From Lenzites betulinus (Eukaryota > Basidiomycota > Agaricomycetes > Polyporales > Polyporaceae), in the NCBI GenBank assembly GCA_022264855.1, contig JABYQU010000026.1, positions 310,001 through 374,000 of the forward strand: a stretch of 64,000 bases of DNA, read 5' to 3'. The translations under genes were made by a program, and so were the position numbers. The first letter of the stretch is position 1, and each line of letters starts with the position of its first letter. Shown here one piece after another: positions 10,621 through 22,800 of this stretch. Under the pieces are notes generated by a model, which saw only the letters and a program-made list of their open reading frames with translations, was not told the origin of the DNA and made no database searches.

Positions 10621-13600
10621 AACAGTGGCTCTGAGGTCATGGGTGACGCGTACAGCTTACATGTGGCGGCAGTCCTGAATCGCGAAATCGCCTGGCCCGC
10701 CGACGCGGAGGAGGCCGGTGGCGCGGCGCGATTCACCACGTTTCGATATGGCGAAATGATCCTTATAGAGGACGCCTGGCTGGCGTTCGAGTGTCAGCTG
10801 GAACTAGACCGTTTGCATAATGCCCGTTTTGACTTACCTGGCTGGTACGCTATGCGTGTGGCCCGGTTCCGGGCTGCGGACTCAGTCTCCGACGGCCTGG
10901 AGGGCGGGCTTACGATACCATTGCCGACGGTGCTCTCATCAGCAGCGATCGAGGGTGTTATCAGCATGGCGGCTGATGTCGCTCCGGTTACCTCCCTACA
11001 GCGGAACGCTGCCGCTACAAAGGATTTTCGGCGTATTATTCCGGACCCGATCGTGGTCACGGTGTCAGTGGACGGTCGTCCCGCGCGTGCACTGTTGGAC
11101 TCGGGTTCCCTCGCAGACTTCATGTCTGCGAAATTTGCACATCAGCTCGGTGTGAAGGCTCACGAGCTCGAAAAACCCCTACCGGTGCAGCTTGCTGTGC
11201 AAGGCTCCCGCGCGAAAGTTAACTACGGCTGTAAGGCGGACGTTAGCTATCAGACGGTGAAAGAGCGGCGCTATTTCGACATAATGAACATCCTCAACTA
11301 TGATCTTATCCTGGGGACCCCCTTCCTGGCACAACACCAGGTGGGCTTGGGGTTTAACCCCGCTAAGGTTGTCATTGGGAGCGCGGACGCGGCTGCTATT
11401 CCTGCGGGTCGTGCTCGTGTGATAGAGTCTCGGGCGGCGGATGTGCTGGAGGGCGAGTTAGAACGCATCCGGGCCTCACTACGTGAGTACGCCGCGCCGA
11501 TATGTCGTGATGCTAGTGACGCACCGTTTCCTCCTCTTCGCGCGATCAATCACACGATTCCGTTGAAGGACCCGGCGGCCGTATACCATTGGCGACCGTC
11601 GAAGTGCCCCGACGCTTTGCGGCCACTTTGGAGTGAAAAGCGGGACGCGTACTTAAAGACGGGGCGTTGGCGTATGTCGAATGCCCGTAACACGTCCCCG
11701 ATGCTTCTATTGAAGAAGCCCGGCACGGGCGTGAACGGTGTTCCGGCTCGTCTCCGCGTGGTCTGTGATTTGCGTGAGCGAAACTCAAACACCATTAAAG
11801 TAACGTCGCCGTTACCTGACATGGAGGCCATTTTGCGGCGAGCATCCCGGAAACCGTACAGAAGTCTCATAGACGGGAAAGATGCTTACGAGCAGATTCG
11901 AATTGAGCCGGACCACGTCAATCGTACCGCTATGACTACTCCTGATGGGAACATGGTCAGTCTAGTACTACAACAAGGGGATTGCAACGCGGTTGCAACC
12001 TACCAGACGTTGATGAACCATATTTTTGGCCCATTTTTAGGGCATTTCATGGATGTCTACCTAGATGACATTATCATCTACTCGGACACCGCTGTTGAAC
12101 ATGAACGACATGTGAAACAGGTCATCGATATCCTCAAACGCGAGGAACTTTACCTGAGCTCCACCAAGTTACAGCTGCTGTGTGACGAGCTGAAGATTCT
12201 TGGGCGCATCGTAGATCGCGACGGGATTCGTATGGACCCCGATAAAGTTGACTCAGTCTTGAACTGGAAGGTCCCGACGTCGCGTGAGTTGCTTCGCGGG
12301 TTCCTGGGATCTGTAGGATACCTAGCGGACGACATTGCCACTATTCGTATACCAATGGGAGTGTTGTCGGGTCTGACTGGCGTTGAACTCAGCTTTCGCT
12401 GGGGACCGACTGAACAGCGAGCCTTTGAGGAAGTGAAGCGGTTAGTACACGCTCATCGCATGCACCATCGCCGTCCACTGGACTACGCATCTAGTGCACC
12501 TCGGATCTGGCTGGTTACCGATGGCTCCATGGGTGGGATAGCCGGTGTTGTAGGCCAGGGCGAGAGTTGGAGGACTGCGCGCGTTGCTGCGTTTTTCTCC
12601 GCCAAACTTACATCCGCGCAGGCGAATTACGCTGTCCATGAGATTGAGATGCTGGCCGGGGTGGAGGCGATGTTACGGCACCGCGACATCCTCCTAGGCT
12701 GTCACTTCACGTGGGTAACGGACCACCGAGGTTTAATACACCTACTTGCGCAGAAGAACCTGTCGGGCCGTCAGGCTCGGTGGATTGAGAAGATCAGCGA
12801 GTTTGACTTCGAAATTGAGTATGTACCTGGTGTGGATAATGTCCTCGCGGACGCCTTGTCACGCATATATACCAATGACTCTCCGGGCACGGTGCGCGCT
12901 CCGTCAGAGTATGTTGCTCATGACGACGTGGCACCAGCCGCGGTACAAGCGCATTCGGTCGTGCTGGCAGCGACTGATGCTTCAGGAAGCGTTCCGGTTG
13001 AGGGCGCACGTCGTAGCGACCGTGTACGAGCCCGCGATGGTCCTGCTCGTCCTCGTGCGGCGCCAGTTCGTCCTCTGCGGGAAGGACATGCGTCCGTAAC
13101 GGACGAGCCTACGAACCGGGCACCTCGGGGTGCACCGCGGCCGTCTTCCGGGCCAGCTAAGTCAGTACAACGACCTTCACCGAGGACTGTGAGGGGACCG
13201 ACCCTGAAGACGCGGGCGACCCCGCCTGCTCGTGTACTCCCGACGCCACCTGAGACCGGGAGACCAGAGACTTCGCGCGAGTTCGCCAAACGAATTCATC
13301 GTGTCGTACTTCACGGACCCCGAGCAGCACGTCAGGAGGGCGCGAGGTCAGCAGACATAGCGACCACAGCGGGGGAGGACTCACAAGTTGAACCCGCTGG
13401 CATCGACGTGGTGGATGGGAACAACCCGGCATCAGACGAGGACGCCCGTCTAAACGCCGTTCGTGAGAAGTTATCTCAACAAGAGATCTTTCTCACGTAC
13501 CTGTCGGCCAGCTCGGACGGCGTGGATCTAGCCGCTGCTCTCTCCGGGCGTTACGGGGAGGATAGCTTCTTCAAGAAGATTCTGGATGAGCCTAAATCCT

Positions 13601-16080
13601 TCAAAAACTTCTGCTGCGAAGCCGGACTGGTGTACCTACAGGAGAACGAACAAAAAGTTCTGTGTCTTCCTAATGTGATCATCAGCAACCGGAGCGTTCG
13701 AGAGATTGTAATCACTCACGCACACTCACTTCTGGCCCATCTGGGATCCTACAAAACTTTATGTCTGCTCCGTGACCATGTTTGGTGGAAATCCATGGCT
13801 GGCGATGTGCGGAAATACTGCGACACATGTCAAACCTGTAAACGGAGCAAGCCAAACAATCAGCGACCTTTCGGGCAGCTTAACCCGCTTCGAGTGCCGA
13901 AGATACCTTGGGAGGTGATCGGGATTGACTTCGTCGGCCCTATGCCTGACTCCCGCGACCGCAATGGAGTGTACGACTCTATAGCGGTTATTATTGACTT
14001 GCTTAGCGGTATGGTACATCTAGTACCGTGTCGTACCAATTACACCGCTCGCCAAGTGGCTGAGCTTGTGTTTGCGGAGGTCTATAAGCACCATGGTATG
14101 CCACGGGCGATCGTTAGCGACCGAGACTCGCTGTTCACAAGCACCTTCTGGACTCACCTGCACCGCCTCGTTGGCGTTGAACTGCGCAGGTCCAGCGCGT
14201 ATCATCCTGAATCGGACGGGTCGACAGAACGGGCCAACCGCACGGTGACCCAGATGCTGAGGCAGTGCATTGGCCCGACTCAACATGACTGGGTGACAAA
14301 ACTTCCTGCAATCGAGTTTGCGATTAATATCGCCCGGTCGGATACAACCGGATACTCACCATTTTTCTTGAACACGGGGCGATTGCCTCGGACGATGATT
14401 TGGAATGACGCCAAGTCGACCGAGTATCCCGGTGTTCGAGTGTTCGCTCAACGAGTCAAGCACGCCGTTATGGCGGCTCACGATAGTATCTTGGCGGCTC
14501 GGGTTAAACAAACTCGGGATGCTAACAAGAAACGGCGACCAGCCCCGTTCCAGGTTGGAGATTTGGTGTACATCTCCACCAAAAATATTTCGCTCCCAAA
14601 GGGGCTCGCGCGGAAGCTGTCGCCTAAGTATATTGGCCCTTACAGGGTCGATCGTGACTTCGGGAATAACTCGTTCCAGCTCGATTTACCGCGGAACCTA
14701 AAGCAGCGTGGTGTGCACAATGTGTTCCATGCATCCCTACTGCGGATCCACGAACCTAATGATGATAGGCTGTTTCCTGGGAGATTGGAGACCCAGGTCG
14801 CTGAGTTCGAAAAACGCGATGAAGAGTGGGTTATTACCCACATCGTCGCCCACAAGGGTGCCCGCGAAGACGCGGTCTTCGAAGCCCTGTGGCGATCGGG
14901 CGATCGTACATGGGTTCCGTACCGAGAGGTCCGCAACACCCGCGCGATTGGAGAATATATGGAAGCCCTAGGGGTTACACATATCAGCCAACTGACGGCG
15001 GGGCAAGGAAAACCTCCGACCGATGACCCGCAAGTTTTCTTAGGGGTGGTAACTCCTGCTCTGATTCCGCAACGCCGTACCTATAAAAGGGTACCTATTG
15101 CGAGGGTTGTCTCACCAGTCAATCGACAACCTCTTCCTGTCCGGCGTTCTTTCCCTACACGACGCCAGACCCCGTTCCCTATCCGTTCCCCTTTTCCAGT
15201 GCCAGTCCGACCGCGACTGTCCTCACCTCTATTCCGACTCTACTCTATCCTTGCTGCGCTAGCCATACTCGTCATCATGACCGCGGCGTTCACGGACCAC
15301 TCCTCGCTTGACCGCCTCCCGAACGGCAACATCATACTTCACCGCAGGCCTACCGGCGGCCGTCACCAGTACACTACCGACCAGCTCCGTCTCTACTCGA
15401 ACTTCGACTACGCCTTGCGTGGCGATCGGATCTCTGGTCCCGGGCTCGTGGTTCCGGCAGGTTACGCCGAGTTCCGCGAACTATGGGCTCAGGACACCGA
15501 ATGCCGCTACCAGTTCACCGCCTATGACGCAGCGTCCGGTGAGGTCGACCTCGTCGGCATCCACCTTCCTCCCGATCAACTCGCGCCCGCTGTGGGCGAA
15601 GCGCGTGGACGTGCTCCGGCGCGCCCGAACCCTACCCCGGCGGTACTCAACGCCAACGAACGCCACGAGGCTCGCCGTCGCACGATCATCGATACTTTGA
15701 TGCTCGACCAGCTGGAGCGCGGCCAACACATTCAGGATGAGATCCGCGCGCGTCGTGAGCGCCGCAACGCTCTCGGCCATGTTCAGGCCTCCAAACCGAA
15801 GGTTCGCAAGCCCCGCCCCGAGCGCGTCCGTACCCCGCGCGACGTGCAGCCGCACCAGCCGTTCGCGCCCGCTCCCCCCAGGGCAATCACAGGTCCTGTG
15901 GCCAGAGCGTCCACCGGACCGGCGCCCAAGCCGGCGACAAGGGCTTCCACCAAGGGCAAGGGCGTGGCCATGCAGGTCGACAAACCTCTTGCCGGGCCAT
16001 CCACGGCTCCCACTCCTCCGTTGACGAAGAAGACCACGGACGTTACTGAGGACGATGAGTTGATTGACTTCGACGAGTAA
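10621..16080 (+). pseudogene. Pol part of copy A, separated from Gag
   Basis: Resumes the gag-pol frame directly after the second ACTCATC and runs open to the TAA ending at 16080. It holds protease (LLDSGS), reverse transcriptase (YLDDIIIYSD), RNase H, integrase and the long C-terminal extension. It has no start codon of its own linked to Gag; the first Met is at 10639. Two amino-acid differences from copy B were found: AGG (Arg) at 14188-14190 against ATG (Met) at 23386-23388, just before the integrase SSAYHPESDG block, and Ala against Thr at 15865. Confidence 0.88.
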
Positions 16081-16122
16081 CGTTGCAGTGGACCTCCAGC
16101 TCGGTCACACTGGGAGGGCGGA

Positions 16123-16394
16123 TGTAACGCCCAGGCGCCGGTGCGCCACCGGCGCTGGCGTTCCCGAGCTCTCTGTTTCCTATTCCAGTTTATCCGCTTT
16201 TATGCTTACTATTTCTCTCGCTCAGCTTTTGCTTGGCACTAAAATACTCGCCTCCCCCGTACTATAAAACCCGTGTATTCTCGTACGGCTGAGGCCACAG
16301 TTCTTTCTGCAATCGAACAGACCGTATCCCTGTCTTTCAGCGCTTGAGCTTCACTTGTGACGACCTCCTTCCCTCTCCGGTTGCCGACGTCACA
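16123..16394 (+). repeat. LTR 2 (3' LTR of copy A)
   Basis: 272 bp, identical by eye to LTR 1. It is preceded by the purine tract ending in ..GGA and followed by the 4-bp junction TCGA (16395-16398) and then LTR 3. Confidence 0.95.
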
Positions 16395-16398
16395 TCGA
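16395..16398. other. LTR-LTR junction, TCGA
   Basis: The only sequence between LTR 2 and LTR 3. TC equals the two bases that follow each 5' LTR in the internal region, and GA equals the two bases that precede each 3' LTR. This is what end-joining of two unprocessed full-length cDNA ends would leave. Confidence 0.85.
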
Positions 16399-16670
16399 TG
16401 TAACGCCCAGGCGCCGGTGCGCCACCGGCGCTGGCGTTCCCGAGCTCTCTGTTTCCTATTCCAGTTTATCCGCTTTTATGCTTACTATTTCTCTCGCTCA
16501 GCTTTTGCTTGGCACTAAAATACTCGCCTCCCCCGTACTATAAAACCCGTGTATTCTCGTACGGCTGAGGCCACAGTTCTTTCTGCAATCGAACAGACCG
16601 TATCCCTGTCTTTCAGCGCTTGAGCTTCACTTGTGACGACCTCCTTCCCTCTCCGGTTGCCGACGTCACA
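16399..16670 (+). repeat. LTR 3 (5' LTR of copy B)
   Basis: 272 bp, identical by eye to the other LTRs. It begins 4 bp after LTR 2 ends and is followed by the same tctttttgac sequence as LTR 1. Confidence 0.95.
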
Positions 16671-16809
16671 TCTTTTTGACAGCACACGGAATCTTTTCGT
16701 GTTCCCTCTAGGCTCTAGCTTAACAAAAAACAAACAAATACCTTGTCTAAGTCCAACGTCTAGGTCTGATCAACCTTCGACTAACGACGTCGCCTGGATA
16801 AAAAACAGA

Positions 16810-19800
16810 ATGTCCCGCTACAACCTTCGCGATCGTCCTGCCAAAGCAGCGGCGAAGCGGAACAACAGGACATTCCCTGGTGAGTTTATCTCTTCTGTCG
16901 CTGAACTCACCTCCTCCCCGAGTCCTCGCACCAGTATCGGAACTACTTCCGATACCCCAAAGACCGACTCCGAGGATGAAAAGCGCCTGACTTATAGTCA
17001 GGCGGCCTCGTCGAGAATGCCCTCGCCGGAACTTCGAGTTCCCGAGGAGAGCCCTGCTGCGGTAACCGCGCAGGAGATTGTCCATGACAATTCGAAGAAT
17101 ATATTTTCGATGGAAAATATGCCCGAGACGTCGGGTGACGAGCCCTCCTTTCCTGGCCCTCCCACCAAGAGAGTTGAGGAAGGCCAGTGGTTTACCGCTG
17201 GCAAGCGAGGGAAGCATTCCCGATCGTCCAGTACGGAGTCGGAGGAAAGCTGTGCAAGCCTCACCTCTCGGGGAGAGGGCACATCTAACTTAATGAGTAC
17301 CCGCAAAGGGAAAGAAGTCATGTATAGCAGTGTACCCTCGCTGGGATTCGAGGAATACGAGCTCGATCCCGAGATACAGCGCCGTGAGCTTGAACATTAC
17401 GAGCAAAAGTTGGTCCAACCCGAGAATTATGGTGTGCCTCGTTCAGTCTCATGGGCTCCCGCTGCGAAAACTACGCCCACGTCCTCCCTCTCGGGTCAGA
17501 GTTCCACTACTGTACAGCCCGAGAGTGGTCGCGCACGGAGCATCCTGCAGCAGATCGAGCAACTCGAGCAAGAGCTGGTGAATCTGCAGCTACAGTCTCC
17601 TCCCCTGGCTGCGCAGTCACGGGCGGGACATGCTCCACTACCGAGCTCCCCGTCGGCCTTTCACTTGCCCAAATCAACTACACCCTCCCGAGCTAGCTCT
17701 CGAGGAGTGCTTTCGGACGGGTTACGCCGGAACAAACGAACAGTCGTGACGGGGCAGCAGGCCCCGACGTCTACGATATCTACGCGAGCGCATCCGACGA
17801 GCCCGACGGCTCCCGATGTGAATCTCGTCCCGGCCAGTGTACTCGTTTCAACTACAGTAGATCGGGCTCGGGGCGCGGGGACAACGCCCGCTCGCGCTCA
17901 GGGCCGTGGAGGCTTGGACCCAGCCTTACGGCCGGACTCTCAGGTCGAGCCGAGTAGCTACCTCGGTCACGCTTTCCGGAGGATGGCAGGCGGGGGACGC
18001 GATCCCGGGGACAGCTCACCGTCCTCCTCCAGTTCCGGAAACTCTTCCGAAGGATCGACGAGCGGAAGTGCACCGATGACTGAGGACGACGTGAGTAAAC
18101 GTCGCCGTCGGAACAAGCTGAAGAAACTGTCCCGCCGCGAACGTACGTTGAAATCGCGGGACAACGCGACCCCACGGGTTCCTGTGCTTAAACCGCGGGA
18201 TCCTGACATGTATGATGGCTCCCCAGATGCCCAGATGTTCCATAAATTCGTGCAGGATGTAACGGAGTACATCGACGGATATCAGGTCCCTCCGGAACGC
18301 CAAGCCATAGTAGTTTCGCGTTTTCTGACGAAGCGGGCCTATTCTTGCTATCGAGCTACTTGCTCTGAGAACCCTTGGGCCTGGGAATTGAAGGATGTGC
18401 TGGTTGAGGTGTTCAACTACTGCTTTCCTATAGATTTTCGTCAGCGCACCCGGGAAAAGCTTAATCATGTTATGCAAGGTGGACGTACAGTGCGCGAGTT
18501 CGTGCATGAGCTTCAAGGGTTGTTCCTCCTCCTAGGCCACATGTCTGAGGAGACTAAGATTGAGAAGCTATGGTACGGCTTGCGTCCCGCTCTTCAATCG
18601 GAGCTATACCGCGCTCGGCTCAATCCTTCGACTTCGAGCTGGGCTTCGGTGCAGTCCGAAGCCGAGATCGCCGAGCTCGCTCTCGCGGCGGGCGCCACAG
18701 CGGAGCGTCGGCAGAACGCCATGCGTTCCGGAGGCTCTCAACCCGGGGGCTTCGGACGTCTCGACGATGCATCGAGTTCTCACCGCGGCTCCCGGCGTTA
18801 CCGCGATCGCGCCCGGGATACGGGCCCCTCCAGCCCTGCTTCCCCCGCGCTTCCTCGATCGGTAGCGGCTCCTAGTGGTTCGCGTGAACCTAGATCGGGG
18901 GGGCGGGGTGATCGTAAGGCGGGAGGGTACTCGTCGGAGAAGCCTCGTAAGACACTCACCGACAAGGACCGTGACGAGCTGCGTGCCGCGGGCAAGTGTT
19001 ACAATTGCCGCGAGACGGGTCATTTGTCGCGCAATTGCCCGCGGTCCAACCAAGTGTCGAATACGCGTAGTGGGAAGCCCCCGGGGTTGGCGGCCTTCAG
19101 CGTGGGCGTCGCGCAGCTGGCGGATACCGACAGCCTGCGTGAGCTGGCCGACTCGTCTAGTCGCATCGAAACAATTGAGTTTAATCTTGTGTACTTACCC
19201 GCTCCAGACGGTCGTGTATCGGCGCGTTTTAGCGACACACCGCTATCCGCTTGCTCGGAATCGGACTGGGAGGGCCTTCCCAGTTTACACACCGTCTCAG
19301 TGAGCGAGGACAGCCTTGTCGATGGGGACGACGCTTGCCCGGGGAAGCTTCACTTCACGAGCGCGCCGCCATCGGAGGCCTTTACGGAGTTCTTAGGTCG
19401 AGTTTGCGACCTTCGCTGTCGTACGGAGGGCGAGCTTATGGCCGACTCGGAAGTGGTTGAGCGCGAGCGCAGTTTGCCCTTGACGCCCCGCCACGGTCGC
19501 CCCTATGTGGCCCTGGGCGATGTGTTAGCGGACCGGGCGCAGGACTTATTGATCAAATATCAGCCTTACTTACCTGGCGAAGAGCCGGGTGACTCGTCCT
19601 TCCTCGTCGGTCCTCACGACATCGATCATGTGTCTATATTGTACTCTGACTTCACCGGGGCAACGTCAGATGGGTTGCTTCTACCTACACCCGATGGCTT
19701 ACTCACGTTGAGCCGTGCGTGCTTAGCTGACGAGTCGTTCGACGTCGTAACTTGGTTCCGCGCATTGTACCAAGGGTTACTCCGTAACGCGGACCTCGGT

Positions 19801-22800
19801 GAGGACTGTGAACTCATCAACAGTGGCTCTGAGGTCATGGGTGACGCGTACAGCTTACATGTGGCGGCAGTCCTGAATCGCGAAATCGCCTGGCCCGCCG
19901 ACGCGGAGGAGGCCGGTGGCGCGGCGCGATTCACCACGTTTCGATATGGCGAAATGATCCTTATAGAGGACGCCTGGCTGGCGTTCGAGTGTCAGCTGGA
20001 ACTAGACCGTTTGCATAATGCCCGTTTTGACTTACCTGGCTGGTACGCTATGCGTGTGGCCCGGTTCCGGGCTGCGGACTCAGTCTCCGACGGCCTGGAG
20101 GGCGGGCTTACGATACCATTGCCGACGGTGCTCTCATCAGCAGCGATCGAGGGTGTTATCAGCATGGCGGCTGATGTCGCTCCGGTTACCTCCCTACAGC
20201 GGAACGCTGCCGCTACAAAGGATTTTCGGCGTATTATTCCGGACCCGATCGTGGTCACGGTGTCAGTGGACGGTCGTCCCGCGCGTGCACTGTTGGACTC
20301 GGGTTCCCTCGCAGACTTCATGTCTGCGAAATTTGCACATCAGCTCGGTGTGAAGGCTCACGAGCTCGAAAAACCCCTACCGGTGCAGCTTGCTGTGCAA
20401 GGCTCCCGCGCGAAAGTTAACTACGGCTGTAAGGCGGACGTTAGCTATCAGACGGTGAAAGAGCGGCGCTATTTCGACATAATGAACATCCTCAACTATG
20501 ATCTTATCCTGGGGACCCCCTTCCTGGCACAACACCAGGTGGGCTTGGGGTTTAACCCCGCTAAGGTTGTCATTGGGAGCGCGGACGCGGCTGCTATTCC
20601 TGCGGGTCGTGCTCGTGTGATAGAGTCTCGGGCGGCGGATGTGCTGGAGGGCGAGTTAGAACGCATCCGGGCCTCACTACGTGAGTACGCCGCGCCGATA
20701 TGTCGTGATGCTAGTGACGCACCGTTTCCTCCTCTTCGCGCGATCAATCACACGATTCCGTTGAAGGACCCGGCGGCCGTATACCATTGGCGACCGTCGA
20801 AGTGCCCCGACGCTTTGCGGCCACTTTGGAGTGAAAAGCGGGACGCGTACTTAAAGACGGGGCGTTGGCGTATGTCGAATGCCCGTAACACGTCCCCGAT
20901 GCTTCTATTGAAGAAGCCCGGCACGGGCGTGAACGGTGTTCCGGCTCGTCTCCGCGTGGTCTGTGATTTGCGTGAGCGAAACTCAAACACCATTAAAGTA
21001 ACGTCGCCGTTACCTGACATGGAGGCCATTTTGCGGCGAGCATCCCGGAAACCGTACAGAAGTCTCATAGACGGGAAAGATGCTTACGAGCAGATTCGAA
21101 TTGAGCCGGACCACGTCAATCGTACCGCTATGACTACTCCTGATGGGAACATGGTCAGTCTAGTACTACAACAAGGGGATTGCAACGCGGTTGCAACCTA
21201 CCAGACGTTGATGAACCATATTTTTGGCCCATTTTTAGGGCATTTCATGGATGTCTACCTAGATGACATTATCATCTACTCGGACACCGCTGTTGAACAT
21301 GAACGACATGTGAAACAGGTCATCGATATCCTCAAACGCGAGGAACTTTACCTGAGCTCCACCAAGTTACAGCTGCTGTGTGACGAGCTGAAGATTCTTG
21401 GGCGCATCGTAGATCGCGACGGGATTCGTATGGACCCCGATAAAGTTGACTCAGTCTTGAACTGGAAGGTCCCGACGTCGCGTGAGTTGCTTCGCGGGTT
21501 CCTGGGATCTGTAGGATACCTAGCGGACGACATTGCCACTATTCGTATACCAATGGGAGTGTTGTCGGGTCTGACTGGCGTTGAACTCAGCTTTCGCTGG
21601 GGACCGACTGAACAGCGAGCCTTTGAGGAAGTGAAGCGGTTAGTACACGCTCATCGCATGCACCATCGCCGTCCACTGGACTACGCATCTAGTGCACCTC
21701 GGATCTGGCTGGTTACCGATGGCTCCATGGGTGGGATAGCCGGTGTTGTAGGCCAGGGCGAGAGTTGGAGGACTGCGCGCGTTGCTGCGTTTTTCTCCGC
21801 CAAACTTACATCCGCGCAGGCGAATTACGCTGTCCATGAGATTGAGATGCTGGCCGGGGTGGAGGCGATGTTACGGCACCGCGACATCCTCCTAGGCTGT
21901 CACTTCACGTGGGTAACGGACCACCGAGGTTTAATACACCTACTTGCGCAGAAGAACCTGTCGGGCCGTCAGGCTCGGTGGATTGAGAAGATCAGCGAGT
22001 TTGACTTCGAAATTGAGTATGTACCTGGTGTGGATAATGTCCTCGCGGACGCCTTGTCACGCATATATACCAATGACTCTCCGGGCACGGTGCGCGCTCC
22101 GTCAGAGTATGTTGCTCATGACGACGTGGCACCAGCCGCGGTACAAGCGCATTCGGTCGTGCTGGCAGCGACTGATGCTTCAGGAAGCGTTCCGGTTGAG
22201 GGCGCACGTCGTAGCGACCGTGTACGAGCCCGCGATGGTCCTGCTCGTCCTCGTGCGGCGCCAGTTCGTCCTCTGCGGGAAGGACATGCGTCCGTAACGG
22301 ACGAGCCTACGAACCGGGCACCTCGGGGTGCACCGCGGCCGTCTTCCGGGCCAGCTAAGTCAGTACAACGACCTTCACCGAGGACTGTGAGGGGACCGAC
22401 CCTGAAGACGCGGGCGACCCCGCCTGCTCGTGTACTCCCGACGCCACCTGAGACCGGGAGACCAGAGACTTCGCGCGAGTTCGCCAAACGAATTCATCGT
22501 GTCGTACTTCACGGACCCCGAGCAGCACGTCAGGAGGGCGCGAGGTCAGCAGACATAGCGACCACAGCGGGGGAGGACTCACAAGTTGAACCCGCTGGCA
22601 TCGACGTGGTGGATGGGAACAACCCGGCATCAGACGAGGACGCCCGTCTAAACGCCGTTCGTGAGAAGTTATCTCAACAAGAGATCTTTCTCACGTACCT
22701 GTCGGCCAGCTCGGACGGCGTGGATCTAGCCGCTGCTCTCTCCGGGCGTTACGGGGAGGATAGCTTCTTCAAGAAGATTCTGGATGAGCCTAAATCCTTC

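Larger units (their letters stand above)
4798..16394 (+). mobile_element. Ty3/gypsy copy A, interrupted by a foldback element
   Basis: Left unit of the dimer: 5' LTR 4798-5069, internal region 5070-16122, 3' LTR 16123-16394. Internal coding is collinear with copy B except for a 2396-bp insertion at 8218-10613 that terminates the gag-pol frame at 8238. A purine-rich tract (tgggagggcgga) directly precedes the 3' LTR and is the likely polypurine tract. The sequence after the 5' LTR (tctttttgacagcac) does not begin with the TGG of a common tRNA primer site, so the primer is unassigned. Confidence 0.9.

Noticed and set aside
16123..16670. Tandem LTRs explained by unequal crossing-over or by two independent insertions
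   Set aside because: Crossing-over would leave one shared LTR. Independent insertion would leave a second 5-bp duplication, and the flanks of the inner boundaries do not match.
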